Positions 54,009-62,617 of a DNA stretch of 64,000 nt are shown here, piece by piece (position 1 is the first letter of the stretch; each line of letters opens with the position of its first letter). Position numbers and translations under genes: made by a program. The DNA lies in contig JACRCZ010000123.1 of assembly GCA_016218765.1 (NCBI GenBank), forward strand, positions 30,060 to 94,059, in the 5' to 3' direction. This DNA comes from Deltaproteobacteria bacterium. Lineage in GTDB: Bacteria; Myxococcota_A; Polyangia; DRWM01; JAAZOP01. Below the pieces are notes generated by a model. It was not told the origin of the DNA, did not search any database, and saw nothing but the letters and a program-made list of their open reading frames with translations.

Positions 54009-55469
54009 TCATTTTTCCCCCCCGCGGTCCGTCGCGTCGGCCCCCGCCGCCGGCTCCTCCGTCGGCCGCCCCGCGGCGTACAGATCCAGCTTGCGGTAGA
54101 TCGTCCGCGCGGCGATGCCCAGGAACTGCGCCGCGAGCTTCTTGTCGCCCTTCGTCCGCCGCAGCGTCTCCTCGATCAACCGCCGCTCGACCTCCTCCAG
54201 CGGCGTCCCGATCGCCACCGCGATTTCGCCCGAATCCGTCCGTTCGCCCGGCACCGTCGGCGGCAGATCGCCGACGTCGATCAGGGTCCCGCGGGCCAGC
54301 ACGACGGCCCGCTCGATCGCGTTTTCCAGCTCGCGCACGTTTCCCGGCCAGGCGTGCCGTTCCAGCGCTTCCATGGCCGCCGGCGTGAAGCCTGCCAGCT
54401 CCCGCGAATCGCGCAGGCAGAATTTTCGCAGGAAGTGGTGCGCCAGGAGCGGGACGTCCCCGTGCCGGTGCCGCAGCGGCGGACAGGTGATCGCGATCAC
54501 GTTCAGCCGGTAGTACAGATCGTCGCGGAACCTCCCCGCCGCCACCTCGGCCGCCAACTCGCGGTTGGTCGCGGCGATGAGCCGGACGTCGGCGTGCCGT
54601 GGCTTGCCGCCCGAGCCCAGCGGCTCGTACTCGCCGGACTGGATGACGCGCAGGAGCTTGACCTGGACGGCGGGGGAGATCTCGCCGACCTCGTCCAGGA
54701 ACAGCGTGCCGCCGTGGGCGAGGCCGAAGCGCCCGTCGCGCCGTGCCGCCGCGCCGGTGAACGCCCCGCGTTCGTAGCCGAACAGCTCGGATTCGAGAAT
54801 CGTCTCCGGGATGGCGGCGCAACTGACCGCAACAAAAGGCTTGTCCGCGCGGGCGCTGTGGCGGTGGACGGCGCGGGCGAGGACCTCCTTGCCCGTGCCG
54901 CTTTCCCCGAGCAGGAGCACCGTGGACTGGCTCGACGCCACCTGCTTGGCCATGTCGACCGTCCGCCGCCAGGCGGGGCTGGTGCCGACCAGGGAGCGCG
55001 CGTCCTCCTGCACGCCCTCGAGCGTCGCGCGCAGCTCGGCGTTTTCCCGCACCAGGAGCGCGCGCTCCGCGGCGCGACGGACGGCGCGGACGATCAGGGA
55101 GCGTTTGAGCGGCTTCTCGACGAAGTCGTACGCGCCCTCCTTCATGGCCTCGACGGCGGTCTCCACCGTTCCGTAGGCCGTCATCAGCACGACCTCGGTG
55201 GCGGGGGAAATCTGCTTGACCGCCCGCAGCAATGACACTCCGTCACCGCCGGGCATGCGCACGTCGGTCAGGACCACGCTCGGCGCCTCGCGGCGGAGCT
55301 CCTCCAGCGCCTCCCGCGCGTCGCGGGCGGCCGCCACACGGTACGGCTCGCGCTCGAAGATGCGGCGCAACGATTCGAGATTCCCCGCGTCGTCGTCGAC
55401 GAGCAGCAGGAGCGGGCCGCCCTGGGCCTGGCCCTTCGCCTCGTCCTGTCCCGTCGCCTCGTCCGCCAC
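54009..55469 (-). CDS. NtrC-type sigma54-dependent response regulator
   Basis: The protein has 486 residues from a GTG at 55469 with GGAGG five bases upstream. The receiver domain (about 18-135) has the phospho-acceptor in VVLTDVRMPGGDG and Lys in FVEKPLK. The AAA+ domain (about 160-400) has Walker A GESGTGKE, the sigma54-contact loop GAFTGA and Walker B GGTLFLDEVGE. A Fis-type helix-turn-helix (about 440-475, KKLAAQFLGIAARTIYRKL) ends it. It lies 178 bp upstream of gspC on the same strand, so it may control the secretion operon or be cotranscribed with it. No sensor kinase gene is adjacent. Confidence 0.93.
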   Translation of the reverse strand: MADEATGQDEAKGQAQGGPLLLLVDDDAGNLESLRRIFEREPYRVAAARDAREALEELRREAPSVVLTDVRMPGGDGVSLLRAVKQISPATEVVLMTAYGTVETAVEAMKEGAYDFVEKPLKRSLIVRAVRRAAERALLVRENAELRATLEGVQEDARSLVGTSPAWRRTVDMAKQVASSQSTVLLLGESGTGKEVLARAVHRHSARADKPFVAVSCAAIPETILESELFGYERGAFTGAAARRDGRFGLAHGGTLFLDEVGEISPAVQVKLLRVIQSGEYEPLGSGGKPRHADVRLIAATNRELAAEVAAGRFRDDLYYRLNVIAITCPPLRHRHGDVPLLAHHFLRKFCLRDSRELAGFTPAAMEALERHAWPGNVRELENAIERAVVLARGTLIDVGDLPPTVPGERTDSGEIAVAIGTPLEEVERRLIEETLRRTKGDKKLAAQFLGIAARTIYRKLDLYAAGRPTEEPAAGADATDRGGEK

Positions 55470-55537
55470 CGCGACCTCCTGCGTCGCACCGCGACGCCTC
55501 GTGCTGCACCCCGCGTGCCAACGCGATCAACCGGGGC

Positions 55538-56647
55538 TCAACCCTGGTATTCCAGGGTCCGCGTCAGCTTGTGGCTGCCGTACCAGCGGTTGAGCGTGGT
55601 GTGCGGTTCATGTCCGGTCACCGAGTCCACGACGGCGTAGGTCAGGCCGGTGTCCTGGCCCAGGTGGGCCAGGTCCAGGTTCAGCACGCGGACCCAGCTT
55701 CCGGTGTTGATGTACAGCTTTCCGTTCTCCAGGACGCGGCAGCGGGGCAGGTGGGAATGCCCCGTGATCAGCGTGTGCACGCCCTGGGTGCGGCGCAGCG
55801 TGCGCATGGCGAGGCGATCGAAGTCCGCCAGCGGGGAGAACTCGTCGCGCATGATGCGCAGGGTGTCGACGAAGCGGCGGAAGATGTTGCCGTGCCGGCT
55901 GAAGCGGGTGCGGATGAAGTGGTAGACGGTCCGGAAGAGCGTCTTGACGGTGAAGCGGAAGTCGAGGAACAGGCCGGCGAAGAACAGGCGTTTGAGGGGG
56001 ACGATGTGGTCGACGAGGTAGCGTTCCATCTTCGCCGGATTGAGCACCTTGAGCACGAACAGCGAGCCCCACGGGAGGTTGATCACCGGCTCGCGCCCGC
56101 TGCGGGAGACCGTGAGGCGGCGGTAGTCGAAGCGGTGGATCGCCTCCCACTGGTGTCCGTGCCGGATCTGGATCCCCTCCGGCAGGTGGTAGCTCTCGCC
56201 GCGCGTCACGAACTGCACGCGGTGCCGCTCCGGCTCGCCCGCGATGCGCTCCAGCAGCGCGTCCTGCGGTCCCGGCAGCATCAGCTCGATGTCGTGGTTC
56301 CCCGGCAGGTACGCGACGCTCGTGCGCCCGCGGCGCAGGAAGGCGCGCACGGCGTCCCAGAACACGGGGTGTCCCCGCAGCACCTGCCGCACCTTGTCCA
56401 CCGCGATGGTCTCCGTGATCGCGTCGGGGAAGATGCCGCCCACGCGCACCTTGAGCAGGTCGAGGATGTCCCCGTTCAGCACCAGCTCGACGTGCGCCTC
56501 GTCGTACTCCCCGGAGGTGTAGTACTCCAGGAACTCCGCGAACCGCTCGTCCTCGTGGAAGTCCTCGTACGGGTTGAAGCTGCCGCGCTGGCTTCCCGTC
56601 CCCAGGTGGAAGTCGCTCACGACGAGCCGTATCTGCCGTTCGTGCAC
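55538..56647 (-). CDS. Metallophosphoesterase
   Basis: The protein has 369 residues from a GTG at 56647; an ATG at 56698 would add 17 residues that do not look conserved. The calcineurin-like phosphoesterase motifs are complete: VSDFHLG (about 10), LNGDILDLL, LPGNHDIEL, IRHGHQW and ITGHSHLPR. The layout resembles UDP-2,3-diacylglucosamine hydrolase-like enzymes but is longer, with an Arg-rich helical insert (about 185-260) that could sit at the membrane. Substrate unknown. It ends 68 bp before the sigma54 regulator gene. Confidence 0.85.
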   Translation of the reverse strand: MHERQIRLVVSDFHLGTGSQRGSFNPYEDFHEDERFAEFLEYYTSGEYDEAHVELVLNGDILDLLKVRVGGIFPDAITETIAVDKVRQVLRGHPVFWDAVRAFLRRGRTSVAYLPGNHDIELMLPGPQDALLERIAGEPERHRVQFVTRGESYHLPEGIQIRHGHQWEAIHRFDYRRLTVSRSGREPVINLPWGSLFVLKVLNPAKMERYLVDHIVPLKRLFFAGLFLDFRFTVKTLFRTVYHFIRTRFSRHGNIFRRFVDTLRIMRDEFSPLADFDRLAMRTLRRTQGVHTLITGHSHLPRCRVLENGKLYINTGSWVRVLNLDLAHLGQDTGLTYAVVDSVTGHEPHTTLNRWYGSHKLTRTLEYQG

Positions 56648-56700
56648 GGCGCCAACATGCCACGGTCGGGGAGCGTGTGGCAACGCGCCGGCCCCCATCG

Positions 56701-56811
56701 GTGTCCATCTGCGTTCATCGGTGGTTTCTTCTTCCCGCTCCGTGCCTCTCCCTATCTGTGTTCATCCGTGTCCATCTGTGGTTTCCCTCTTCCTGTTCCG
56801 TGCCTCCCGCG
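56701..56811. repeat. Two imperfect copies of a GTGTTCATCCGTGTCCATCT-type repeat
   Basis: Copies at about 56701-56752 and 56756-56811 share the order GTCCATCTG-TGGTTTC-CTTCC-TCCGTGCCTC. They fill the gap between the divergent metallophosphoesterase and MarC genes, where the promoters must also lie. Confidence 0.75.
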
Positions 56812-56852
56812 TCCCTTGACAGCCGCCCACCTGTACCCCGACCATCCGCGCC

Positions 56853-57491
56853 GTGGCGGCGGAGGATCTCAAGTTCGCGTTCGTCGCGTTCACCGCGGTC
56901 TTCTTCGTCGTCGATCCGTTCGTCGCGGTGCCGATCTTCCTGGCCATCACCGCGGACGACGAGCCGGCCAAGCGGCGCGGCATGGCCCTGCGCGCCGCGC
57001 TCGCCGCGTTCGTCACCCTCGCGCTCTTCGCCCTCGCCGGCGGCCTCATCTTCCGCGCCTTCGGCATCTCGCTGGGCGCCTTCAAGATCGCCGGCGGCCT
57101 GATGCTGTTCCTCATGGCCATGGACATGATGCGCGCCCAGCCCTCCCGCACCCGTTCCACCGCCGAGGAACAGGAGGAAGGAACGGCACGGGACGACGTC
57201 GCCATCGTTCCCATGGCCATCCCGATGCTCGCCGGCCCGGGCGCCATCGCGACCGTCATGGTGCTCATGAGCCGCGCCGCCTGGAAGCCGGTCCCCACCG
57301 TCGCGGTCTTCGCCGCCATCGCCGTCACCTGCGTCGCGACCTGGATCCTGCTGCGCTCCGCCGTCGCCGCGCAGCGCTTCCTCTCCAAGACCATCCTGCA
57401 CGTCCTGGAACGCGTCATGGGCCTGTTGCTCGCGGCAGTGGCCGTGGAGTTCGTCGTGGGAGGGATCCGGGATCTGTGGCCCACGATGTAG
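56853..57491 (+). CDS. MarC-family integral membrane protein
   Basis: The protein has 212 residues from a GTG at 56853. There are six hydrophobic segments. The MarC signatures are AFTAVFFVVDPFVAVPIFLAIT near the start and AIVPMAIPMLAGPGAIATVMVL in the middle. The family was once linked to antibiotic resistance, but that role is not supported; function unknown. The stop is followed at once by a 9-bp tandem repeat. Confidence 0.85.
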   Translation: MAAEDLKFAFVAFTAVFFVVDPFVAVPIFLAITADDEPAKRRGMALRAALAAFVTLALFALAGGLIFRAFGISLGAFKIAGGLMLFLMAMDMMRAQPSRTRSTAEEQEEGTARDDVAIVPMAIPMLAGPGAIATVMVLMSRAAWKPVPTVAVFAAIAVTCVATWILLRSAVAAQRFLSKTILHVLERVMGLLLAAVAVEFVVGGIRDLWPTM

Positions 57492-57526
57492 TGCGGGAAG
57501 TGCGGGAAGTGCGGGAAGTGCGGGAA
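57491..57526. repeat. 9-bp tandem repeat (4 copies)
   Basis: GTGCGGGAA is repeated four times perfectly, from the last base of the MarC stop codon to 17 bp before the radical SAM start. Confidence 0.9.
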
Positions 57527-57543
57527 GAAGGGAGGCATTCGAG

Positions 57544-60500
57544 ATGCGTTTTGCACTGGTGGGACCGACGCTCGAGGAGAACCTGTCGCTGGAGTATCTG
57601 GTCGCGGCGCTGCGGGCGGCGGGACACGAGGCGTCCCTGGTCCCGTTCGCGTGGGACCGCGACCTGCCGCGCGCGAGTCGCGCGATTCTCGCCCTGCGGC
57701 CCGACGCGGTCGGCCTGTCGATGACGTTCCAGATGCGCGGGCGCTCGTTCCTGGCGCTCGCCGCGGACTTGCGCGCTCGGGGTTTCTCGGGTCCGATCGC
57801 CGCCGGAGGCCACTGGGCGTCGCTGGCGGCCGGGGAGATACTCCGCGACCACCCGGCCCTCGATTTCGTCCTGCGCGGGGAGGCCGAGCGCAGCATCGTG
57901 ACGCTGGCGGCGGCGTTGGCGGGGCAGGGCGAGCTGGACGATGTGCCGGGCCTGGTGCGGCGCGCGGCGGACGGGACGCTCCGCGAGAGCCCGGTGCCGC
58001 CCGAGCGCCTGCCGCTGGACGAGTTGACACCACCCGCGCGCGACGCCGCGCCGCTCGAGCGCATCGGCATCCCCTGGGCCCCCATCCTGTCCGGGCGCGG
58101 CTGCCGCGGGCGGTGCACGTTCTGTTCGATCGGGGCGTTCCACCGGCTGGGCCGCGGGCCGACGCGCCGCGTGCGCGCGCCGGAGCGCGTCGCGGACGAG
58201 ATGGCGGCGCTGTGGCGGGAGCGCGGCGTACGCATCTTCGTCTTTCATGACGACGACTTCTTCCTCGGCCGCCTCGCCGACGACCTCGAGCGCATCGAGC
58301 GCCTGGGCGAGGCGATGGCGGCGCGCGGCCTGCCGCGCGTCGCGCTGGTGGTCAAGGCCCGCCCCGACGACGTCCACGAGGAGGTCGTGCGGCGCCTGCG
58401 GGCGCTGGGCCTGGTGCGGGTGTTCCTGGGCATCGAGAACGACTCCGCTGCGGGCCTCCGTGCCCTCGGCCGCGGGGTCGACCCGCAACGCAACCACCGC
58501 GCCGTCGCGATCCTGCGGCGCCATGACGTCTTCACCTGCTCCAACCTGCTCGCATGGGAGCCGGACGCCACCCTCGAAGATCTGCGCGCGAATATCGATC
58601 TCCTGCGCGCCTTCCCCGACAACCTCGTCAACTTCGGCCGGACCGAGCTGTACGAGGCGGCGCCGCTCACGCTGCGCCTGGCCTCCGAGGGGCGGCTCCT
58701 GGGCGACTACCTGGCGCGCGACTACGTCGTCTCCGACCCGCGCGCGGAGCTGGCCTTCCGTGTCTACCGCGTGGCGCTGGGCGAGCGCTGCTACCCCCTG
58801 GACGGCCTGGTCAACGCCTCGACCAGCCTCGGCTACGACGCGGCGCTGCTGGCGCACTTCCACCCGGGAGCCCGGGCCGAGCGGGTGCGGGCCGAGGTGG
58901 GGGCGTTCCTGCGCCGGCTCTCCGGCTCGCTCGCCGCGTGGCTGGAGTGCATCGTCGATGCGTGCGCGACGGCGACGCTCGCCGCCGGCTCCGACGTCGC
59001 TCGCCTCGCGCTCGACGTGGCCCGCGCCGTGCGTGCCGAGGACGCGCGGCTGATGGCGGAGCTGCGCGCGCTGCAGGCAGGTATCGAGCGTTGCGCGCGC
59101 GGCCTGCCCGAGCCGGTCGCGCCTCGCGCGGACGTGCCGCGCCGCGGCCCGCGCCGGGCGGCCGCGCTGCTGGCCGTGGCGGGCGGCGCCCTGGCCTGTT
59201 CCAAGAGCGGTACCGCCGCCCGCAACCCGCCGGAGGCCATTCCGCCGGTCGTTCCGGCAGAGGTCGATGCCTCCGGTGGACCGGGGGCCGACGCGGAGCC
59301 GGCGGATGCGGGCGGCGCTTCCGAGGCCGTCGCTGCGCCGATCGACGCCGCGACCGAGAGCGACGCGGTCGTGCTGTCGATCTCGACGGACGTCGGGCCG
59401 TGGCAGAGCTGCCCGGCCAATGCGCACGTCTCGTCGTTCATTCTCGGCGTGCAGCTCGAGGATCCGGCGATCGAGGCGCGGTTCGAGCGCTTCGACGCGA
59501 CCGACGGCCGGGTCGAGGACCTGTACGTCTCTCCGGACGGTCGCCGGGCGCACGCGATGTTCCGCGCCGGGGAGCGACGCGGCGTGCAGAAGCTGACCGC
59601 GGTGTTCTCCCGCGCCGCCGGCGCCGGGACGCTCGTGCGCAGCCAGCAGTTCTTCGAGTACGGGGACGGCGAGGCGACGCTGGGGCCGGACGAGTACCCC
59701 GACGTCGAGTGCGGGGTGATCTGCGATCCGATGGCGATCCCTCCCGACGCCGTGCTCGACCGGGACGACGAGATTGTCTTCGGCAAGGAGCCGTGGGGGC
59801 TTCTGGAGGGCTGGGCGACGAACTTCACGTTCTCGGCGGGGCTGCGTTCGGACATCGAGGGCGAGGTTGTCGGGTCGCCGGCGGTCGAGTGCAGCACGGG
59901 GTCGGCGTCGGTGAGCGGCGAGTGGTCGATGGGCATCGGCGAGCCTCGCCCTGGCGAGACCTGGGTGGCGCACGACGCGCCGCGGGTGGCGAACCGGGTG
60001 TTCCGCATCCAGTTCGACCCGCGCCCGCGGGACGGCGACGGGCGGCTGGCTGGGGGCGAGCACAAGTGCACCGTGCGTTTCACGGTGCGGGCGGGGGACG
60101 ACGAGCGGACGTACGAGGGGAGCATCCGCATCCACGTGGCGGACGACGGGACGGTGGAGATCGGGCCTGCCCGCCCTGAGCCAGCCCGCCCCGAGCCAGG
60201 TCGAGGGGCCGAAGGGGCGCCGGCGCCCGCGGCGGGGGCTGCCGCGCCGGAACCGAACCGCGGGATTGAGCCCGCGGCTGCCCTCCGGCCGGGGTCCCGG
60301 GCGGCCGCGCCGTCCTCCGTGCGCTGCGATGACATCCTGCCGCTGCCGCACCGCTACGCGGTGGAGGTGCGGTGTCTTGCGGACTACGGGGAGGCGCTGC
60401 TGCTCGAGGCGCTCGCTCCCGCGGCCGGGTCGTTCGGGAAGCCGTCGTTCCGCTGGTCCGCGTCCGGTGGCGCGATCGAGGCCGTGGACGGCGGCGCGCG

Positions 60501-60603
60501 CGCGTTGTGGCGCCTGCCGGACGACGGGGAGCCTGCGGCCGCGGTCTGCGCCGTTTCGGCGCATCCGGCGGACCTGCAGGTGGGCTCGTACCGACGAGGG
60601 TAG
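57544..60603 (+). CDS. B12-binding radical SAM protein fused to a lipoprotein-like C-terminal half
   Basis: The protein has 1019 residues. The ATG at 57544 follows GGGAGG. Residues 1-140 are a B12-binding-like Rossmann domain (MRFALVGPTLEENLSLEYLVAALRAAGHEA, AAGGHWASLAAGEILRDHP). The radical SAM core has the 4Fe-4S motif CxxxCxxC (C187, C191, C194 in GRGCRGRCTFCSIG). The core ends near 520. Then comes RRGPRRAAALLAVAGGALAC (about 533-552), which looks exactly like a lipoprotein signal with Cys 552, then an Asp/Ala/Glu/Pro linker (about 560-605) and a beta-rich domain with a Cys set (to 1019). There is no stop between the halves. An in-frame GTG at 59134 could be a separate start. Substrate unknown. 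Confidence 0.8.
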   Translation: MRFALVGPTLEENLSLEYLVAALRAAGHEASLVPFAWDRDLPRASRAILALRPDAVGLSMTFQMRGRSFLALAADLRARGFSGPIAAGGHWASLAAGEILRDHPALDFVLRGEAERSIVTLAAALAGQGELDDVPGLVRRAADGTLRESPVPPERLPLDELTPPARDAAPLERIGIPWAPILSGRGCRGRCTFCSIGAFHRLGRGPTRRVRAPERVADEMAALWRERGVRIFVFHDDDFFLGRLADDLERIERLGEAMAARGLPRVALVVKARPDDVHEEVVRRLRALGLVRVFLGIENDSAAGLRALGRGVDPQRNHRAVAILRRHDVFTCSNLLAWEPDATLEDLRANIDLLRAFPDNLVNFGRTELYEAAPLTLRLASEGRLLGDYLARDYVVSDPRAELAFRVYRVALGERCYPLDGLVNASTSLGYDAALLAHFHPGARAERVRAEVGAFLRRLSGSLAAWLECIVDACATATLAAGSDVARLALDVARAVRAEDARLMAELRALQAGIERCARGLPEPVAPRADVPRRGPRRAAALLAVAGGALACSKSGTAARNPPEAIPPVVPAEVDASGGPGADAEPADAGGASEAVAAPIDAATESDAVVLSISTDVGPWQSCPANAHVSSFILGVQLEDPAIEARFERFDATDGRVEDLYVSPDGRRAHAMFRAGERRGVQKLTAVFSRAAGAGTLVRSQQFFEYGDGEATLGPDEYPDVECGVICDPMAIPPDAVLDRDDEIVFGKEPWGLLEGWATNFTFSAGLRSDIEGEVVGSPAVECSTGSASVSGEWSMGIGEPRPGETWVAHDAPRVANRVFRIQFDPRPRDGDGRLAGGEHKCTVRFTVRAGDDERTYEGSIRIHVADDGTVEIGPARPEPARPEPGRGAEGAPAPAAGAAAPEPNRGIEPAAALRPGSRAAAPSSVRCDDILPLPHRYAVEVRCLADYGEALLLEALAPAAGSFGKPSFRWSASGGAIEAVDGGARALWRLPDDGEPAAAVCAVSAHPADLQVGSYRRG

Positions 60604-60636
60604 GGCGGGGCAGGGATCGGCGCGACCGGCCCTGCG

Positions 60637-61032
60637 TCAATCCGCGGAGGCGTCGGCTTCGGCGTCGCCGGGCGCCCCTTCGTCGCCGTCCGTTCCGCCG
60701 TCGGGTTCCGGGATGCAGCACACGTAGAACGTCGATTCGCCCGAGGGAGTGGTGAGCTCGTCGCACGCGTACGTGATGAGGTCCATTCCGGGGCCGCTCC
60801 AGGATCGCGTGCCCGAGAAATCCGTCACCGTCCCCGCGGGGCACTCCACCGAGAAGCCGCCGCTTCGCGACGCCGGGACGACCGTTCCGCCGCATTCGGG
60901 GCACGGCGCACCATCGTCGGGCACGCTGTCGAGCGCGTCGTCCGCCGCCCCGTCCACGCCCCCGCCTCCGTCGCCGCAAGCCAGGGCGAACGATGCCGCA
61001 CAGACAACCGACCAGCACAGAGGTGACCTCAT
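60637..61032 (-). CDS. Small Cys-rich lipoprotein
   Basis: The protein has 131 residues from the ATG at 61032, with GGAG upstream. The signal ends AASFALAC (Cys 19), followed by an acidic linker ([21 protein letters not shown]). The domain contains a zinc-ribbon-like CPECGG and [14 protein letters not shown] and YVCCIPEP, and ends in a second acidic tail ([21 protein letters not shown]). Such doubly acidic small lipoproteins have no assigned role. It is convergent with the fusion gene. Confidence 0.7.
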   Translation of the reverse strand: MRSPLCWSVVCAASFALACGDGGGGVDGAADDALDSVPDDGAPCPECGGTVVPASRSGGFSVECPAGTVTDFSGTRSWSGPGMDLITYACDELTTPSGESTFYVCCIPEPDGGTDGDEGAPGDAEADASAD

Positions 61033-61317
61033 CGCCGCGGCTCCTTGCGTCGACGGGCGCGTCCGGCCCGACCGGGAACAACCATGCCTCGGCGGCGGGC
61101 GGAAGTCCATCCCGGCCGGCCCCGTGGGGCGGGCGGCGCGAACATCGATTTCCCTTCCCCTGCGGGTCGTGCTACGAAGTCGGTTGCCTTCGGGCCGTTC
61201 GCCGGCCACAGACGCGGTCTGTTGGACTTCGAGCGAATACCGGGCAAGCGCGCGACCGTCCGGTGGGGACGGACGCGAGAGGCCCCTGGCCGCGGAGGCG
61301 ACGTTTGGAGGTGGGTC

Positions 61318-61707
61318 ATTTCGGCCAAGCTTTTCGTCGGCAGTCTGAATTTCCAAACCACTCGCGAGCAGCTCCTCGAGCTGTTCGCCGGGGCCGGGCA
61401 GGTCGTCGATGTCGTCCTGCCCACCGATCGCGACAGCGGCAAGCCGCGCGGCTTCGCCTTCGTGGAGTACGCCACCCCGGCGGAAGCCCAGGAAGCGATC
61501 CGGCGCTTCAACGGCTACGAACTGGACGGGCGTGCGCTGCGCGTCAACGAGGCCGAGGCGCGTCCGCCGCGTCCCCGCAACTTCGCCCCGGACTTCGGCG
61601 GCGATCGCCAGGGCGGCGGCGGATTCGGCAACCCCTTCGGCGGCGGCAAGCCGTTCAAGGCCAAGGGAAGCCGCCGGCACCTGCGCGCCCGCAAACGCGG
61701 CGGCTGA
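61318..61707 (+). CDS. RNA-binding protein with one RRM domain and Gly-rich tail; apparent ATT start
   Basis: The protein has 129 residues. The RRM is complete: RNP2 KLFVGSLNF (4-12) and RNP1 RGFAFVEY (44-51) with the aromatic RNA-contact residues. The tail is Gly/Arg-rich ([20 protein letters not shown], then [12 protein letters not shown]). No ATG, GTG or TTG lies in frame near the domain. GGAGGT (61308-61313) is followed five bases later by ATT at 61318, giving [12 protein letters not shown], the usual start of these small RRM proteins. It is probably a cold-shock-type RNA chaperone in the cytoplasm. Confidence 0.85.
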   Translation: MSAKLFVGSLNFQTTREQLLELFAGAGQVVDVVLPTDRDSGKPRGFAFVEYATPAEAQEAIRRFNGYELDGRALRVNEAEARPPRPRNFAPDFGGDRQGGGGFGNPFGGGKPFKAKGSRRHLRARKRGG

Positions 61708-61738
61708 TTCGCCCGCACGATCTTTTCGGTCCGGGCGG

Positions 61739-62617
61739 TCACGAGCCGCAAGGCCCGAACTCGATCAGCGTCGGCCAGAGGCGGCAGCCGCCATCGTGCC
61801 CGAGCTCGCGGAAGCAGTAGGCGTACCAGCCCTCGATCAGCGTGCCGGCGAGGCAGAACGCCGGGCAGCCCGTGCAGTCGGCCTCGCAGATCGTCGTGTC
61901 CGTACACGGGTTCCGCCACGCGGTGCCCCCGCCCGACACCGTTTCGCACACGGGGGTGCAGGGCCGCGAGGTGCAGGCCCCGGCGTGTTCCATCGGCATC
62001 CCTGTATCGAGCGCGGCGCAGGGATTCGCGTACGTGACGCCGTCGCAGGCGCACGTATCGGCCCCGCCCGCCGCGCAGGAGCTCGGGCGCGCCACGCACG
62101 TGCCCAAGGCGGAGGGCAGGCAGCCGATCCACGCGCAGACCTCGTCCGAGGCGCATTCCCCGAGCGGCCACGGAATGCAGTTCCCCGTCGCGCACGCGCC
62201 GTCGCCGCTCCTCGCCGCCTCGGCCGCCAGCCGTTCGCAGTCGTTCCAGTAGGACTTCCCGTCGCACGCGCACACCGGGTTCCAGTCGGCGGTGCAATCG
62301 GCCGGCGCCGGCACGCACGTCCCCGTGGCCCCGGCACCGCAGCCGCGGACGTCGCACCGCTCGCCCGCCGGACAATCGCCTGCGTCCGGCCGGCAGCCCG
62401 AGGCGTCCCCCCCGTCCTCCGGCGCATCCTCGGCGGCGTCTTCCGCCGCGTCCGCCGCGTCGTCGCCCGGGCCGTCGTCCATCACACCGTCGCCGTCGCT
62501 CCCGCCGTCCCCGTCCGCGTCGCCTCCCGTCTCCGCCCGCTCCAGCACGTCGACCGCCGTGCCGACGCAGCCGGCGGACGCCGCGAGCGCGACGAGCCAT
62601 GCGAACCGGGCTACCAC
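61739..62617 (-). CDS. Lipoprotein with Kazal-type inhibitor-like domains
   Basis: The protein has 292 residues from a GTG at 62617 that overlaps the stop of the preceding gene by 7 bp. The signal ends LAASAGC (Cys 17), followed by a long acidic linker (about 28-72). Two Kazal-like modules follow: NPVCACDGKSYWNDCERLAAE (about 113-140) and DTCACDGVTYANPCAALDTG (about 185-215). The Cys-rich remainder ends in CRLWPTLIEFGPCGS. Kazal domains inhibit serine proteases. Its upstream partner is a barrel-like outer-membrane protein in the same operon. Confidence 0.8.
   Translation of the reverse strand: MVARFAWLVALAASAGCVGTAVDVLERAETGGDADGDGGSDGDGVMDDGPGDDAADAAEDAAEDAPEDGGDASGCRPDAGDCPAGERCDVRGCGAGATGTCVPAPADCTADWNPVCACDGKSYWNDCERLAAEAARSGDGACATGNCIPWPLGECASDEVCAWIGCLPSALGTCVARPSSCAAGGADTCACDGVTYANPCAALDTGMPMEHAGACTSRPCTPVCETVSGGGTAWRNPCTDTTICEADCTGCPAFCLAGTLIEGWYAYCFRELGHDGGCRLWPTLIEFGPCGS

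Noticed and set aside
57415..60564. A 1049-codon minus-strand open frame opposite the radical SAM gene
   Set aside because: No recognisable protein features; the plus strand has the radical SAM motifs.
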